The notes: generated by a model from the sequence alone, not told the origin. A stretch of DNA of 64,000 bases from Synechococcus sp. Cruz-7E5 (GCF_024345995.1 NZ_JAGQCE010000003.1:1-64000); one strand, 5' to 3'. Counted from the first letter of the stretch, positions 1 to 8,706 are shown. Made by a program: numbers and translations.

Positions 1-126
1 ATAGGCGGTGGGAAAGAGCAGCAGACCGGACCACCCCACGAAAACAAAGCGGTCACGCTTGAGCCAGTCATCGAGGACGTCGAACCATCCCCGTGCGGCA
101 GGTGCGCGCCCTAGAGCGATCGTCAT
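1..126 (-). CDS. psbD: Photosystem II D2 reaction-centre protein, N-terminal part (cut by window edge)
   Basis: The reverse complement of this edge opens with ATG and reads 42 codons to the window boundary without a stop. The peptide begins MTIALGRAP and continues with [20 protein letters not shown], the N-terminal signature of the D2 subunit that binds P680 chlorophylls, pheophytin and plastoquinone QA in the thylakoid. Only the stromal N-terminus and the start of the first membrane helix are present; the rest lies to the left. The residues between MTIALGRAP and WFD differ slightly from common D2 sequences but conserve length. The gene is divergent from the UPF0367 gene, so its promoter should lie in the 127-302 gap. 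Confidence 0.93.
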   Translation of the reverse strand, partial: MTIALGRAPAARGWFDVLDDWLKRDRFVFVGWSGLLLFPTAY

Positions 127-144
127 GCGGGTACTTCATGAACC

Positions 145-163
145 TTTACAGAATCACTTTACG
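145..163. promoter_or_regulatory. Pair of TTTAC half-sites upstream of psbD (possible regulator binding site)
   Basis: TTTACA (145-150) and TTTACG (158-163) lie 19-37 bp upstream of the psbD start in an AT-richer patch. TTACA-type direct repeats are the core of the HLR1 element bound by RpaB at photosynthesis genes, but here the half-sites are 13 bp apart from start to start rather than the usual 10. The site is therefore only suggestive. Confidence 0.25.
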
Positions 164-302
164 GAAAACCGGCGCGCTCCGGGACCCCGTCCGATTGAGC
201 ACACCCGTAAATGAGTACATACACCCAGCGGACCCTGGCCAAGACCGGCGGCGGCGAGGCAGGCCATTCGCCAGAGTGGCCCTTGGTCTTCAAGCACAGA
301 AC

Positions 303-566
303 GTGTACGTCGTCGAGCTCGCTCTCAAGCTCAGCCCCATGCCCATCTCGGTGCAGCGCAAGGAACTGAGCGACGCCCAGGCGCTCCACAGCGAGATCCG
401 GGCGGCCATGGAAAGCGGCCATCCCCGCGTGCTCGAACTTCACTGCGAGAAATCCGAGGAGAAGCGCGTCAGCCTGCTCAGTGGCGAGCTGCTGGCAGTT
501 CAGCTGTATGAAAAGTCGGCGGTCGGCGGCGGCAGCAAGCGGCCGGGCTTCAGCGTCGACGGTTGA
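303..566 (+). CDS. UPF0367 family conserved cyanobacterial protein
   Basis: Reading from GTG at 303 gives an 87-residue protein beginning [20 protein letters not shown], typical of the UPF0367 family, which is largely restricted to cyanobacteria and plastids and has no assigned function. The longer open frame back to 93 is not family-like, so the GTG is preferred, although no strong ribosome-binding site is seen. There are no membrane segments or signal peptide. The stop overlaps the ATG of the following ABC ATPase by one base (TGATG), implying translational coupling. It is divergent from psbD. Family assignment is firm; role unknown. Confidence 0.8.
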   Translation: MYVVELALKLSPMPISVQRKELSDAQALHSEIRAAMESGHPRVLELHCEKSEEKRVSLLSGELLAVQLYEKSAVGGGSKRPGFSVDG

Positions 567-1300
567 TGACCTGGGGCAAACCCTCCAGCGAAGCCGCATC
601 GCCCCGATCTCCCGCCCTGGAGGTGGGGGGGCTTTGTTTTGGCTGGCCCAACGGCAGTGCCGCCCTTGATCACTGCGACCTGCGCCTGCCAGGACCCGGC
701 CTCTGGATGCTGGTGGGCGGCAACGGCAGCGGCAAGAGCACCCTGTTGCGCCTGATTGCCGGCCTGCTTGAGCCCAGTGGCGGCCGAGTGGCGCTGACGC
801 TCAAGCCCGCCCTGGTGTTCCAGAACCCTGATCACCAGCTGCTGCTTCCCAGTTGCGGCACAGATCTGCAGCTCGGCCTTGAGCAGGGACTGCCGGCAGC
901 GGTGCGGCAGGCACGGGTGGCCGCGGCCCTCGCCCAGGTGGGGCTGGGGGGGTTCGAAGGGCGGCCGATTCACACCCTCAGCGGCGGTCAGAAACAGCGG
1001 CTGGCGATCGCCGGCGCCCTGGCAGGAGACGCGGGCCTGCTGCTGCTAGATGAACCCACCGCCCTGCTCGACCCCGAAAGCCAGCTAGACGTATTGCAAC
1101 TGATCGAGCAGCTCTGCCACCGGCGTGAGCGGCCGCTGACGGCACTTTGGATCACCCATCGGCTGGAAGAGCTCGACCATTGTGACGGTGCCGCCGAGAT
1201 GGAGCGGGGCCGGATCGGGCCTTGGCAGAAGGGCCAAGCCCTGCGGCGGCGCATCGAGAGCCGACTTCCCCCCTTGCCGGGCGGCAGGGCCGACGGGTAG
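566..1300 (+). CDS. ABC transporter ATP-binding protein, ECF/CbiO-like
   Basis: This 244-residue nucleotide-binding subunit has Walker A GGNGSGKST, a Q-loop region VFQNPDHQLL, signature LSGGQKQR, Walker B LLLLDEPT and a switch-region ITHRLEE. The NPDxQ element after the Q-loop glutamine is characteristic of energy-coupling-factor ATPases (CbiO, BioM, EcfA types) that energise vitamin or metal uptake. No membrane T or S component is next to it, so the substrate cannot be inferred. ATG at 566 is preferred over TTG at 563 because it overlaps the upstream stop. Class assignment confident, substrate unknown. Confidence 0.8.
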   Translation: MTWGKPSSEAASPRSPALEVGGLCFGWPNGSAALDHCDLRLPGPGLWMLVGGNGSGKSTLLRLIAGLLEPSGGRVALTLKPALVFQNPDHQLLLPSCGTDLQLGLEQGLPAAVRQARVAAALAQVGLGGFEGRPIHTLSGGQKQRLAIAGALAGDAGLLLLDEPTALLDPESQLDVLQLIEQLCHRRERPLTALWITHRLEELDHCDGAAEMERGRIGPWQKGQALRRRIESRLPPLPGGRADG

Positions 1301-1316
1301 GTTCACCAGAGCCCGT

Positions 1317-1388
1317 TCCTCGGTAGCTCAGTGGTAGAGCGGTCGGCTGTTAACCGATTGGTCGCAGGTTCGAATCCTGCCCGGGGAG
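1317..1388 (+). tRNA. tRNA-Asn (anticodon GUU)
   Basis: A 72-base cloverleaf folds here: the acceptor stem TCCTCGG pairs with CCGGGGA (one T-G wobble), the discriminator is G, the D-arm begins GCTCAGTGGTAGAGC, the anticodon loop CTGTTAA places GTT at 1349-1351, and the T-arm is GCAGG TTCGAAT CCTGC. The anticodon reads Asn codons. The CCA end is not encoded; GTT follows the discriminator. It lies just 16 bases after the ABC ATPase stop. Confidence 0.95.
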
Positions 1389-1753
1389 TTTTTAACCAAC
1401 AGAGCCAGCCTGAATTGGTGGTGGCTTATGGCATGAAATCTCCAACCTGAACGGTCCGAGCACAACGCCCGATTCCGGCCTGCCCACCGACGCCTAACCA
1501 CCAGCGACTAACCGATGTCACAGCCAGAACGGGCTGGCAACAATTTGACCGGAAGAAAATCTGTAGATTCAATTCAAGTTGTTCTGGGCCTGTCCCAGTC
1601 AGAAACCTTGTCAGAGCAGGCTTGCAGCCCCGGAATCAGCCGCTGGCACGGTCCGGCGGAGCTCAGGGAAACCTCGGATCAGGAGAAAATGGGTTTCACG
1701 TCGTTGGTGCCGGCCGTCTTCGTCCTGCCGACTCGTGTCCCTCAGCACTTGCC
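1389..1753 (+). other. Non-coding leader between tRNA-Asn and rpaA
   Basis: This 365-base gap holds no convincing gene. Short open frames starting near 1515 and 1579 lack family-like sequence and run out of frame with or into rpaA. A TTTTT run at 1388-1393 could end tRNA transcription. A plausible sigma-70-type promoter lies at 1545-1573, which would give rpaA a leader of roughly 175 bases. No other structured element was recognised. Confidence 0.5.
1545..1573 (+). promoter_or_regulatory. Candidate sigma-70-type promoter for rpaA
   Basis: TTGACC (1545-1550) and TTCAAT (1568-1573) are separated by 17 bases, inside a locally AT-rich patch of a GC-rich region. They match the -35 and -10 consensus at five and four of six positions. 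The predicted start near 1580 leaves a long untranslated leader before the rpaA ATG at 1754. Inferred from sequence only. Confidence 0.4.
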
Positions 1754-2545
1754 ATGAAAGCCCGCATCTTGCTGATTGAGGACGACGAGGACATGCGCGA
1801 GCTGGTGGCCGGCCATCTTGAGCACGGCGGCTTCGTGGTTGAGACCGCCGACGATGGGATCAAGGGTCAGGCCCTGGCGCTGCAGGCCAACCCTGATCTG
1901 ATCCTGCTCGATCTGATGCTGCCGAAGGTCGACGGTCTCACCCTCTGCCAGCGGCTACGCCGGGATGAGCGCACTGCCGCCATCCCAATCCTGATGATCA
2001 CAGCCCTGGGCGGCACCAAGGACAAGGTGAGCGGGTTCAACTCCGGTGCCGACGACTACCTCACCAAACCCTTCGATCTCGAGGAGCTGATGGTGCGCGT
2101 CAAAGCCCTGCTGCGCCGCAGCGACCGAGCTCCGCTCTCAACCAAGCACAGCGAAATCCTCAGCTACGGACCCCTCACCCTGGTTCCGGAGCGGTTTGAG
2201 GCGATCTGGTTCGACGACCCCGTGCGCCTGACCCACCTGGAATTCGAGTTGCTCCACTGCCTGCTGCAACGCCATGGCCAGACCGTGGCGCCGTCGCTGA
2301 TCCTCAAGGAAGTCTGGGGTTACGAACCCGACGACGACATCGAAACCATTCGGGTCCATGTGCGCCACCTGCGCACCAAGCTCGAGCCCGATCCACGCAA
2401 ACCGCGCTTCATCAAGACGGTCTATGGAGCCGGCTACTGCCTGGAACTGCCGACCGGAACCAAACTCGCCCAGCAGGAGGCCCTGATCCGCAGCCAACGG
2501 GAGGAGCAACTGGCCGAGGCCTCCCACGCTCTAGAAAGCGCCTGA
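1754..2545 (+). CDS. rpaA: Response regulator RpaA (circadian/light output, OmpR family)
   Basis: This is a 263-residue protein with an N-terminal receiver domain (phosphoacceptor Asp53 in [11 protein letters not shown], acidic pocket EDDED, conserved Lys in LTKPFD) and a C-terminal winged-helix DNA-binding domain ([24 protein letters not shown]). The linker sequence [21 protein letters not shown] is diagnostic of RpaA among cyanobacterial OmpR regulators. RpaA is phosphorylated by SasA and carries KaiABC clock time to the transcriptome; it was first linked to energy transfer from phycobilisomes. ATG at 1754 is chosen because family alignment begins MKARIL; the open frame extends upstream without homology. 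Confidence 0.93.
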   Translation: MKARILLIEDDEDMRELVAGHLEHGGFVVETADDGIKGQALALQANPDLILLDLMLPKVDGLTLCQRLRRDERTAAIPILMITALGGTKDKVSGFNSGADDYLTKPFDLEELMVRVKALLRRSDRAPLSTKHSEILSYGPLTLVPERFEAIWFDDPVRLTHLEFELLHCLLQRHGQTVAPSLILKEVWGYEPDDDIETIRVHVRHLRTKLEPDPRKPRFIKTVYGAGYCLELPTGTKLAQQEALIRSQREEQLAEASHALESA

Positions 2546-2575
2546 GCCCAGCTGGGCTGGGAACGACGCGGCAGC

Positions 2576-3571
2576 TCAGACGATCACACCACTCAGCTCA
2601 AGCAAGGCCACTTCCCAGGCCAGGCGAGGCTGCACGAAGCCTCGTAGTTGGCCCCGCAACCGCTCCAGCCGGTGCTGCTGGGGCAGCCGGGGTTCCCGGC
2701 GCCAGAGGCAGAGCTGCCACCAGTTGAGCAGCCACAACTGCTGATCCAGATCAAGCGCTTCACTCAGGTCGCGGGCCAGCGCCATCGCCTCGAGCGGGTC
2801 GGCTGGCAGCCCCCCCAAGCGTTCAGCCAGGCCACTGGGCAACCCCCGCCACTGACGGCGATGCTCGAGCAGGGCCCCCGGGGCTCCAGCCGCCAGCTCG
2901 ATCAGCTCGGGAGGGTCAGTGGCTTCTGGGGCGCCGAAAGTATCGGCGGCATCTGTGGCGCCAGAAGCTTGGGTGGCATCGGTTTGCTGCGCCAGCACCT
3001 CGGCCATCGCAACGGGGTCGAGGGGGCGGAAGGGAATCTGCTGGCAGCGGGAGCGGATCGTGCTGAGCAGGCGCTCCGGCGCGGTGCTCAGCAGCAGCAG
3101 CAGTCCCGCCCCTGGCTCCTCCAGGGTCTTGAGCAGCCCATTGGCCGCCCCCTCCGCCATCAGCTCCACAGCCTCGATCACCACCACCGGGCGTGGGCCG
3201 GCCACTGCCCGCCTCGCCAGGAACGGCCCGACGGAGCGGATCTGCTCCAGCCGGATCTGCGGCAGACCCCGTTTGCTCACCCCCTCCGCCATCGCCTGGC
3301 TCACCGGCACGAGCCGACCCTGGTGGGAGTAAGTGGGCTCCAACCAGAGCAGATCAGGATGGTTGCCCTGGCTCAGGCGCCGGCGCACCGCAGGGGCGCC
3401 GGCGGGTCCGGCCAGCACTCCCTCCAGGAAGCGCAGCCCTCCCAGCCTGCGGCCCACCCCCTCGGGACCGCTGAGCAGGTAGGCCGCCGCCAGGCGCTGC
3501 TGCTCCAGTGAGGAGCGCATCAGCGCCACCGCAGTGGGCTGACCGATCAGATCAGCAAACAGATCAGCCAT
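2576..3571 (-). CDS. holB: DNA polymerase III delta-prime subunit
   Basis: The 331-residue protein starts MADLFADLIGQPTAVALM and carries the AAA+ clamp-loader layout: a sensor region VVVIEAVELMAEGAANGLLKTLEEPG and an SRC motif (TIRSRCQQIPFRP). The P-loop position is degenerate (SGPEGVGRR), as expected for delta-prime, which acts as a stator and does not hydrolyse ATP. The zinc-module cysteines present in many delta-prime and gamma/tau proteins are absent before NHPDLLWLEP. ATG at 3571 overlaps the tmk stop by 8 bases, so tmk and holB should be co-transcribed. It loads the beta clamp at the replication fork. Confidence 0.88.
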   Translation of the reverse strand: MADLFADLIGQPTAVALMRSSLEQQRLAAAYLLSGPEGVGRRLGGLRFLEGVLAGPAGAPAVRRRLSQGNHPDLLWLEPTYSHQGRLVPVSQAMAEGVSKRGLPQIRLEQIRSVGPFLARRAVAGPRPVVVIEAVELMAEGAANGLLKTLEEPGAGLLLLLSTAPERLLSTIRSRCQQIPFRPLDPVAMAEVLAQQTDATQASGATDAADTFGAPEATDPPELIELAAGAPGALLEHRRQWRGLPSGLAERLGGLPADPLEAMALARDLSEALDLDQQLWLLNWWQLCLWRREPRLPQQHRLERLRGQLRGFVQPRLAWEVALLELSGVIV

Positions 3572-4244
3572 CGGCATCGGCTGGCCTGGCCAGGACCGGG
3601 GGAAAATGCTCCAGCAGCACAGCACGAAGGGCCGACTCCACCTCAGGGGGCGAGCCGGAGGCATCCAGCCGCTGCCAGCCCCGCTCCGTGGCCAGCCGCG
3701 CAAACCCCGCCGACACCCGCTCCAGAAACGGGAGGCCAGCCGCTTCGATCCGATCAGCGCCGCGATGGCCCCGGCGCTGGGCGGACAGCGTCAAGGGCAG
3801 ATCGAGCCAGAGGGTGAGATCGGGCACCAGGCCGGCGGTGGCGATGGACTCCAGCTGGTCGATCAGGGTCAGGGACAGGCCCCGGCCATGGCCCTGATAG
3901 GCGGCCGTGGAGCCGGCGAATCGATCGCTAAGCACCCAGTGACCGGCCGCCAAGGCCGGCTCGATCAGGCTCTGCACGTGCTGGGCGCGATCGGCTGCAT
4001 AAAGCAGAAGCTCGGCGCTGGCCACTGGGGCCGCCTCAGCCGGGGGATGGAGCAACAGCTGCCTCAGCCCCTGACCGAGAGGGGTTCCTCCTGGCTCCCG
4101 GGTGGTGACCAGGCTGGCGCCGGCAGGCATCAGGCCGCTGACGGGAAGCCAGTTCGAAAGGCGCTCCAGCTGGCTCGATTTGCCCGAGCCATCGATGCCC
4201 TCCAGCACCAGAAAACGGCCTCGCGGGCGCTCAGGCAGGGCCAT
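3564..4244 (-). CDS. tmk: Thymidylate kinase
   Basis: This 226-residue kinase phosphorylates dTMP to dTDP. It shows the P-loop LEGIDGSGKSSQ, the DR motif LSDRFAGSTAAYQGHGRG, and a TREPGGTPLGQ segment typical of bacterial TMPK. ATG at 4244 gives a normal N-terminus (MALPERPRGRFLVLEG); the start overlaps the end of the copper ATPase by 14 bases and its own stop overlaps holB, forming a tight ATPase-tmk-holB unit on the minus strand. The tmk-holB pairing is common in bacteria. Confidence 0.93.
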   Translation of the reverse strand: MALPERPRGRFLVLEGIDGSGKSSQLERLSNWLPVSGLMPAGASLVTTREPGGTPLGQGLRQLLLHPPAEAAPVASAELLLYAADRAQHVQSLIEPALAAGHWVLSDRFAGSTAAYQGHGRGLSLTLIDQLESIATAGLVPDLTLWLDLPLTLSAQRRGHRGADRIEAAGLPFLERVSAGFARLATERGWQRLDASGSPPEVESALRAVLLEHFPPVLARPADADG

Positions 4245-6618
4245 GGAGCAGCAGCGCGTTGACAACCACGGTGATCGAGCTGACGGCCATCAGCAGGGCA
4301 GCCAGCGGAGGCGAGAGCAGCAAGCCGAAGCCAGGCAGCAGGACCCCCGCGGCGATCGGCAGCACGATCAGGTTGTAGCCGAAGGCCCAGAACAGGTTCT
4401 GCCTCACCTTGGCCAGGGTGCGGCGCGCCAGGCGCAGGGCCTCCACCAGCGACTCCAGCCGGTCACCGAGGATCACCAGATCAGCTGTGTCCTGGGCGAT
4501 CTGGGTGCCGGTGCCCACCGCGATGCCCAGGTCAGCGGCCGCAAGGGCCGGGGCGTCGTTGATGCCGTCTCCCACCATCGCCACAGTCCCCTGCTGGCGC
4601 CAGTTGAGGATGTGCTCGAGCTTCTGCTGGGGATCGAGCTCCCAGGCCAGGCCTGCGCTGGGCAACCCCAGCCGCTCACCCAGCTGCAACACCGGCTCGC
4701 GGCGATCTCCACTGAGCACCCCAAGCCGGAGGCCCATGTCACCAAGCTCAGCCAGGGCCTGGGCCGCATCGGTACGGGGCTGGTCCTGCACCGCCACCAG
4801 ACCAAGCACGGCCTCGGGTGAGGCCACCACCAGCACAGTGGCCCCCTCCGACTCCAGCTGGATCAGCTGCCGCTCCAGCTCAGCGGGAATGGTCAGACCA
4901 TGGGCGCTCAGCCAGCCCGGGCGACCGACCCGGGCCATGCCGGCATGCCCCCCCAGCCGGCCCTGCACACCGGATCCCACCTCGGTGCGGCTGTCGCTCA
5001 CGTCCGCAAGGCTCAGCCCGCGGCACTGGGCCTCCTGCAGCAGGGCATGGGCCAGGGGGTGGCGGGTGTGCTGCTCGAGGCTGGCGGCGAGCTGGATCAG
5101 GGCATCAGCCGCCTCGCCGGCGGGATCTCCGCCGCCGGCCGGCAGGACGGCCACCACCAGCGGGCGGCCGAGGGTGAGGGTTCCGGTCTTATCGAAGAGC
5201 ACGCTGTCGAGGCGGGCCGCCATCTCGATCGCGTCGCCGCCGCGGAAGAGCAGGCCAGAGCGGGCCGCCTGGCCCGATCCCACCGTGATCGCCGTGGGGG
5301 TGGCCAGACCCAGGGCACAGGGGCAGGCCACCACCAGGACCGCAATCGCCAGCTGCAGAGCTAAAGAGAAGGGAGTTGTGGCCGCGCCTCCAAGCACTCC
5401 ATGAACGCCGTGGGCCCCGTGGCCCGGCCCCATCAGCACCTGGGGCCAGAGCTTGGTGCCCCATTGCCACCAGAACACGAACGTGGCCATGGCCAGCAGC
5501 AGCACGGCCACGCTGAATCTGCCAGCCACCCGGTCGGCCAGGCTCTGGATCGGCGCCTTGCGGGCCTGGGCCTGCTCCACCAGGGCAATGATCCGCGCCA
5601 GGGTCGACTCGGGGCCCGTGCGCCGCACCTCCAGCTCCAGAGGGGCCTGCAGGTTGAGCATGCCGGCCATCAGCTCGGTACCAGGCCCTGCCTCCAGGGG
5701 CATGGGTTCGCCCGTGAGGCTGGAGACATCCACTGCGGAGTGCCCATCCACCACCTCACCATCGACAGGGACGCGATCTCCGGGTAGCAGGCGCACGCGG
5801 TCGCCAGGGCGAAGACCGCCGACGCGCACCTCTCGCGGCGGTCCATCGCCGAGGAGCAGCAGGGCGGTGTCGGGCTGAAGGCGCACCAGCTGCTCGAGGG
5901 CCTGGCCCGTGCGGTTACGGGCGCGCTCCTCCAGGAAGCGGCCCAGCAGCACGAAGCCCAGCAGCATCACGGGCTCATTGAAAAAGCAGGGCCAGCCGGA
6001 CCCCGGTCGCAGGTAAGCCACCAGGCTGGCCAGGTAGGCACTGCCCATGCCCAACCCCACCAGGGTGTCCATGCTCGGGGTCAGCTGCCAGGCGTTGCGC
6101 GCGCCCCGCACAAGGATTCCCCGCCCGGGTCCGAGCAGAGCCACGCTGGCCACGAGAGCGTGGAAGCCCAGATCACCCAGCCTGGGCACCCCCGGCAGGG
6201 CCATCAGGGCCGGCGGCAGGTGGCCACCCTGGGCCAGGTGACCGAGCACCGACACCAGCATCAAGCTGAGGGCCACGATCAGCTGGCGCCACTCCTGACG
6301 CCAGCGGCGCTGCTGGTCGCGCTCGGCGCGGCTGGGATCAGGGCCCATCAGATCGCGCCGGTGGGCCTCAAATCCCAGGGCCTGCAGGCTGGCGATCAAA
6401 GCTGTCGCCTGATCCCCCGCCGGGGTGCTCTGGACAGGATCCAGACCGATCCAGACGGTGCGGGTCACCAGATTGACGCTGGCCTGGCTGACCCCGGGCT
6501 GCTCCAGCAGGCGCCTCTCCACCGCCCGCACGCAGCCGCCGCACTTCATGCCATCCACATCCAGGAGCAAGGGCTCGACGGGGGGGCTGGGCGCAGGCAG
6601 GGGGGAGGTCAGGGTCAC
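4231..6618 (-). CDS. Copper-translocating P1B-type ATPase
   Basis: From GTG at 6618 this is a 795-residue heavy-metal P-type ATPase. It has one N-terminal HMA metal-binding domain (GMKCGGC, about residue 21), an actuator motif SLTGEP, the intramembrane metal site ACPCALGLATP, the phosphorylation motif DKTGTLT, the HP motif (TRHPLAHAL) and the hinge VGDGINDAPALAAADLG. The CPC signature indicates Cu(I) transport. Cyanobacteria use two such pumps, CtaA (plasma membrane) and PacS (thylakoid), to supply plastocyanin; sequence alone here does not separate them. The open frame runs further upstream to 7071 but overlaps ycf3 and lacks homology. A TTG slightly upstream is an alternative start. Confidence 0.92.
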   Translation of the reverse strand: MTLTSPLPAPSPPVEPLLLDVDGMKCGGCVRAVERRLLEQPGVSQASVNLVTRTVWIGLDPVQSTPAGDQATALIASLQALGFEAHRRDLMGPDPSRAERDQQRRWRQEWRQLIVALSLMLVSVLGHLAQGGHLPPALMALPGVPRLGDLGFHALVASVALLGPGRGILVRGARNAWQLTPSMDTLVGLGMGSAYLASLVAYLRPGSGWPCFFNEPVMLLGFVLLGRFLEERARNRTGQALEQLVRLQPDTALLLLGDGPPREVRVGGLRPGDRVRLLPGDRVPVDGEVVDGHSAVDVSSLTGEPMPLEAGPGTELMAGMLNLQAPLELEVRRTGPESTLARIIALVEQAQARKAPIQSLADRVAGRFSVAVLLLAMATFVFWWQWGTKLWPQVLMGPGHGAHGVHGVLGGAATTPFSLALQLAIAVLVVACPCALGLATPTAITVGSGQAARSGLLFRGGDAIEMAARLDSVLFDKTGTLTLGRPLVVAVLPAGGGDPAGEAADALIQLAASLEQHTRHPLAHALLQEAQCRGLSLADVSDSRTEVGSGVQGRLGGHAGMARVGRPGWLSAHGLTIPAELERQLIQLESEGATVLVVASPEAVLGLVAVQDQPRTDAAQALAELGDMGLRLGVLSGDRREPVLQLGERLGLPSAGLAWELDPQQKLEHILNWRQQGTVAMVGDGINDAPALAAADLGIAVGTGTQIAQDTADLVILGDRLESLVEALRLARRTLAKVRQNLFWAFGYNLIVLPIAAGVLLPGFGLLLSPPLAALLMAVSSITVVVNALLLHGPA

Positions 6619-6717
6619 AGGCCGAGGCTCAGGCCCCAAGGGTAGGGAGTGTGGCGGAGGCTCCCTGGCCTGGCAGGCACCCGTCAGGATGGGAGCACCG
6701 ATCACGCCAGTCGCGCC

Positions 6718-7239
6718 GTGCCCCGCAGCCAACGCAACGACAACTTCATCGACAAGAGTTTCACGGTGATGGCCGACCTGATCCTCAAGGTGCTGCCCAC
6801 CAACCGCCGGGCCAAGGAGGCCTTCGCCTACTACCGCGACGGCATGAGCGCCCAGGGGGATGGGGAATATGCCGAGGCGCTTGAGAATTACGACGAGGCA
6901 TTGAAGCTCGAGGACGACCCCCTCGATCGCGCCTTCATCCTCTACAACATGGCGTTGGTGTATACGAGCAACGGCGACCACCAGCGGGCGATCGAGACCT
7001 ACGAGCAGGTGCTGGAGCTCAACAGCAAGATGCCCCAGGCCCTCAACAACATGGCGGTGATCCACCACCACCTCGGTTCCCTCGCTGAGGAGCGTGGCGA
7101 CACCGACGAGGCCGACCGTCGCTTCGCCCAGGCGGCCGAGTACTGGACCAAGGCGATCCGGATGGCCCCAAACAACTACATCGAGGCCCAGAACTGGCTC
7201 AAGACCAGCGGCCGCGGTGCCGTGGATGTCTACTTCTGA
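6718..7239 (+). CDS. ycf3: Photosystem I assembly protein Ycf3
   Basis: This is a 173-residue protein, the usual Ycf3 length, from GTG at 6718 ([14 protein letters not shown] follows). It contains three tetratricopeptide repeats around residues 35-68, 72-105 and 120-153 (for example [20 protein letters not shown]) and ends [17 protein letters not shown]. Ycf3 is a stromal/thylakoid-associated chaperone needed to assemble PSI, working with PsaA/PsaD and Ycf37-like factors. It is divergent from the copper ATPase with 99 bases between starts, so both promoters sit in that gap. Confidence 0.95.
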   Translation: MPRSQRNDNFIDKSFTVMADLILKVLPTNRRAKEAFAYYRDGMSAQGDGEYAEALENYDEALKLEDDPLDRAFILYNMALVYTSNGDHQRAIETYEQVLELNSKMPQALNNMAVIHHHLGSLAEERGDTDEADRRFAQAAEYWTKAIRMAPNNYIEAQNWLKTSGRGAVDVYF

Positions 7240-7243
7240 GGCC

Positions 7244-8677
7244 TCAGTCGGCGGCGGGATCCACTCCCAAAGCCGTCACCAGGGCTTCAGCCACTCCTCC
7301 CGCCTCGAGCAGCTCCAGCCCCAGCGCGGCCGCAGCCGGAGCCAGGCCGCTGCCACGGGGCACCACGGCCCTGGTGAACCCCAGGCGGGCCGCTTCCTGC
7401 AGCCGTAACTCCAGCTGGCCCACCGAGCGGATCTGTCCCCCCAGGCCAAGCTCTCCCACCAGCACCGTGCCGGCGGGCAAGGTGAGGTCGCGGTAGCTGG
7501 CCACCACCGCGGCAGCTACCCCCAGGTCGGCGGCGGGCTCCTCCACATCGAGCCCCCCGGCCACGGCCAGATAGCAATCGAAACGGGAAAGGGGCAGGCC
7601 CAGGTGCTTCTCCAGCACCGCCAGGATCTGGTGCAGGCGGTTGATGCCGATCCCTGTGGCGGTTCGCCGCGGGCTGGCGTAGCTGGTGGTGCTCACCAGA
7701 GCCTGGAGGTCCACCAGCAGCGGCCGGGTGCCTTCGCAGGCCACGATCGTGGCGGTGCCGGCGCAGGGGCCTTCTCCCCCCAGGAACAGCTCGCTGGGGT
7801 TGGTCACCTCGACCAGACCACGGTCACGCATCTCGAACACCCCCAGCTCGTGGGTGGCACCGAAGCGGTTCTTGACGGCCCGCAGCAGGCGATGGCTCGC
7901 GAAGCGGTCGCCCTCGAAGGTGAGCACGGCATCCACCAGATGCTCAAGCACCTTCGGCCCTGCCAGCATTCCCTCCTTGGTGACATGGCCCACCAGGAGC
8001 AGGGCCGTGTCCTGGCGCTTGGCCAGCCGCTGAAGGGCCGCGGCGCAGTCTCTGACCTGGGAAACCGAGCCCGGGGCGCTGCTCAGTTCGGCGTCATGGA
8101 GCGCCTGGATGCTGTCGATGATCGCCACCGCCGGGCGCAGCGCCTCCAGCTCCTGCAGCACCAGCTCCAGATCGGTTTCGGCCAGGAGCTGCAGTCCGGC
8201 CTGGTCGCTCGCCCCCTCTCCCTCCGCTGCCTGCTCCGGGCCCAGCCGCCGCCAGCGCAGCTTCACCTGCTGGGCCGATTCCTCTGCACTCACGTAAAGC
8301 ACGGAGCAGACATCCGCCAGGGACTGTGCGCTCTGCAGCAGCAGCGTCGACTTGCCGATGCCTGGATCCCCGCCCACCAGCACGAGCGACCCGGGCACCA
8401 GGCCACCCCCGAGGACCCGATCCAGTTCAGGGAAACCCGTGGCGAGCCGCCGCAGCGGGCGTTCCCCCACGGTATGGATCGGCTCAGAGCGCCGCGCCCG
8501 GGGAGCGGCGCCATCTGCAGGGGGAGCTGGTGTGGTGCGCCGACGGCGGCCATCAGCGGCGGGGTTGCTCTGCTCCACCAGGCTGTTCCAGCTGCCGCAA
8601 CCGGGACAGCGGCCGAAGAACTGACGGGACTGAGCGCCGCAGCTCTGGCAGACGTAGAAAGGGGCGGAACGTCCCAA
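7244..8677 (-). CDS. radA: DNA repair protein RadA (Sms)
   Basis: This 477-residue RadA begins (TTG at 8677) GRSAPFYVCQSCGAQSRQ. It has an N-terminal four-cysteine zinc finger (CQSCG and CPGCG), Walker A GGDPGIGKSTLLLQ, Walker B region VAIIDSIQ, the RadA-specific VKNRFGAT motif and a C-terminal Lon-protease-like domain without the catalytic dyad. RadA is a RecA-like, DnaB-related helicase that promotes branch migration during recombination. The stop lies 4 bases from the convergent ycf3 stop, and it is divergent from rpaB. Confidence 0.95.
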   Translation of the reverse strand: MGRSAPFYVCQSCGAQSRQFFGRCPGCGSWNSLVEQSNPAADGRRRRTTPAPPADGAAPRARRSEPIHTVGERPLRRLATGFPELDRVLGGGLVPGSLVLVGGDPGIGKSTLLLQSAQSLADVCSVLYVSAEESAQQVKLRWRRLGPEQAAEGEGASDQAGLQLLAETDLELVLQELEALRPAVAIIDSIQALHDAELSSAPGSVSQVRDCAAALQRLAKRQDTALLLVGHVTKEGMLAGPKVLEHLVDAVLTFEGDRFASHRLLRAVKNRFGATHELGVFEMRDRGLVEVTNPSELFLGGEGPCAGTATIVACEGTRPLLVDLQALVSTTSYASPRRTATGIGINRLHQILAVLEKHLGLPLSRFDCYLAVAGGLDVEEPAADLGVAAAVVASYRDLTLPAGTVLVGELGLGGQIRSVGQLELRLQEAARLGFTRAVVPRGSGLAPAAAALGLELLEAGGVAEALVTALGVDPAAD

Positions 8678-8706
8678 AGAGGTTTGTGAAGAATGGTGGC
8701 TTTGGG

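Noticed and set aside
1317..1388. tRNA-Asn as an integration site for a mobile element
   Set aside because: No integrase, no direct repeat of the tRNA 3' end and no change of base composition on either side.
1515..1757. Short open frames in the rpaA leader
   Set aside because: No family-like sequence, atypical composition, and overlap with the promoter candidate and the rpaA start; treated as non-coding.
6619..7071. N-terminal extension of the copper ATPase frame
   Set aside because: It overlaps the divergent ycf3 coding region, and the translated extension is not related to P-type ATPases. The GTG at 6618 directly precedes the HMA domain.
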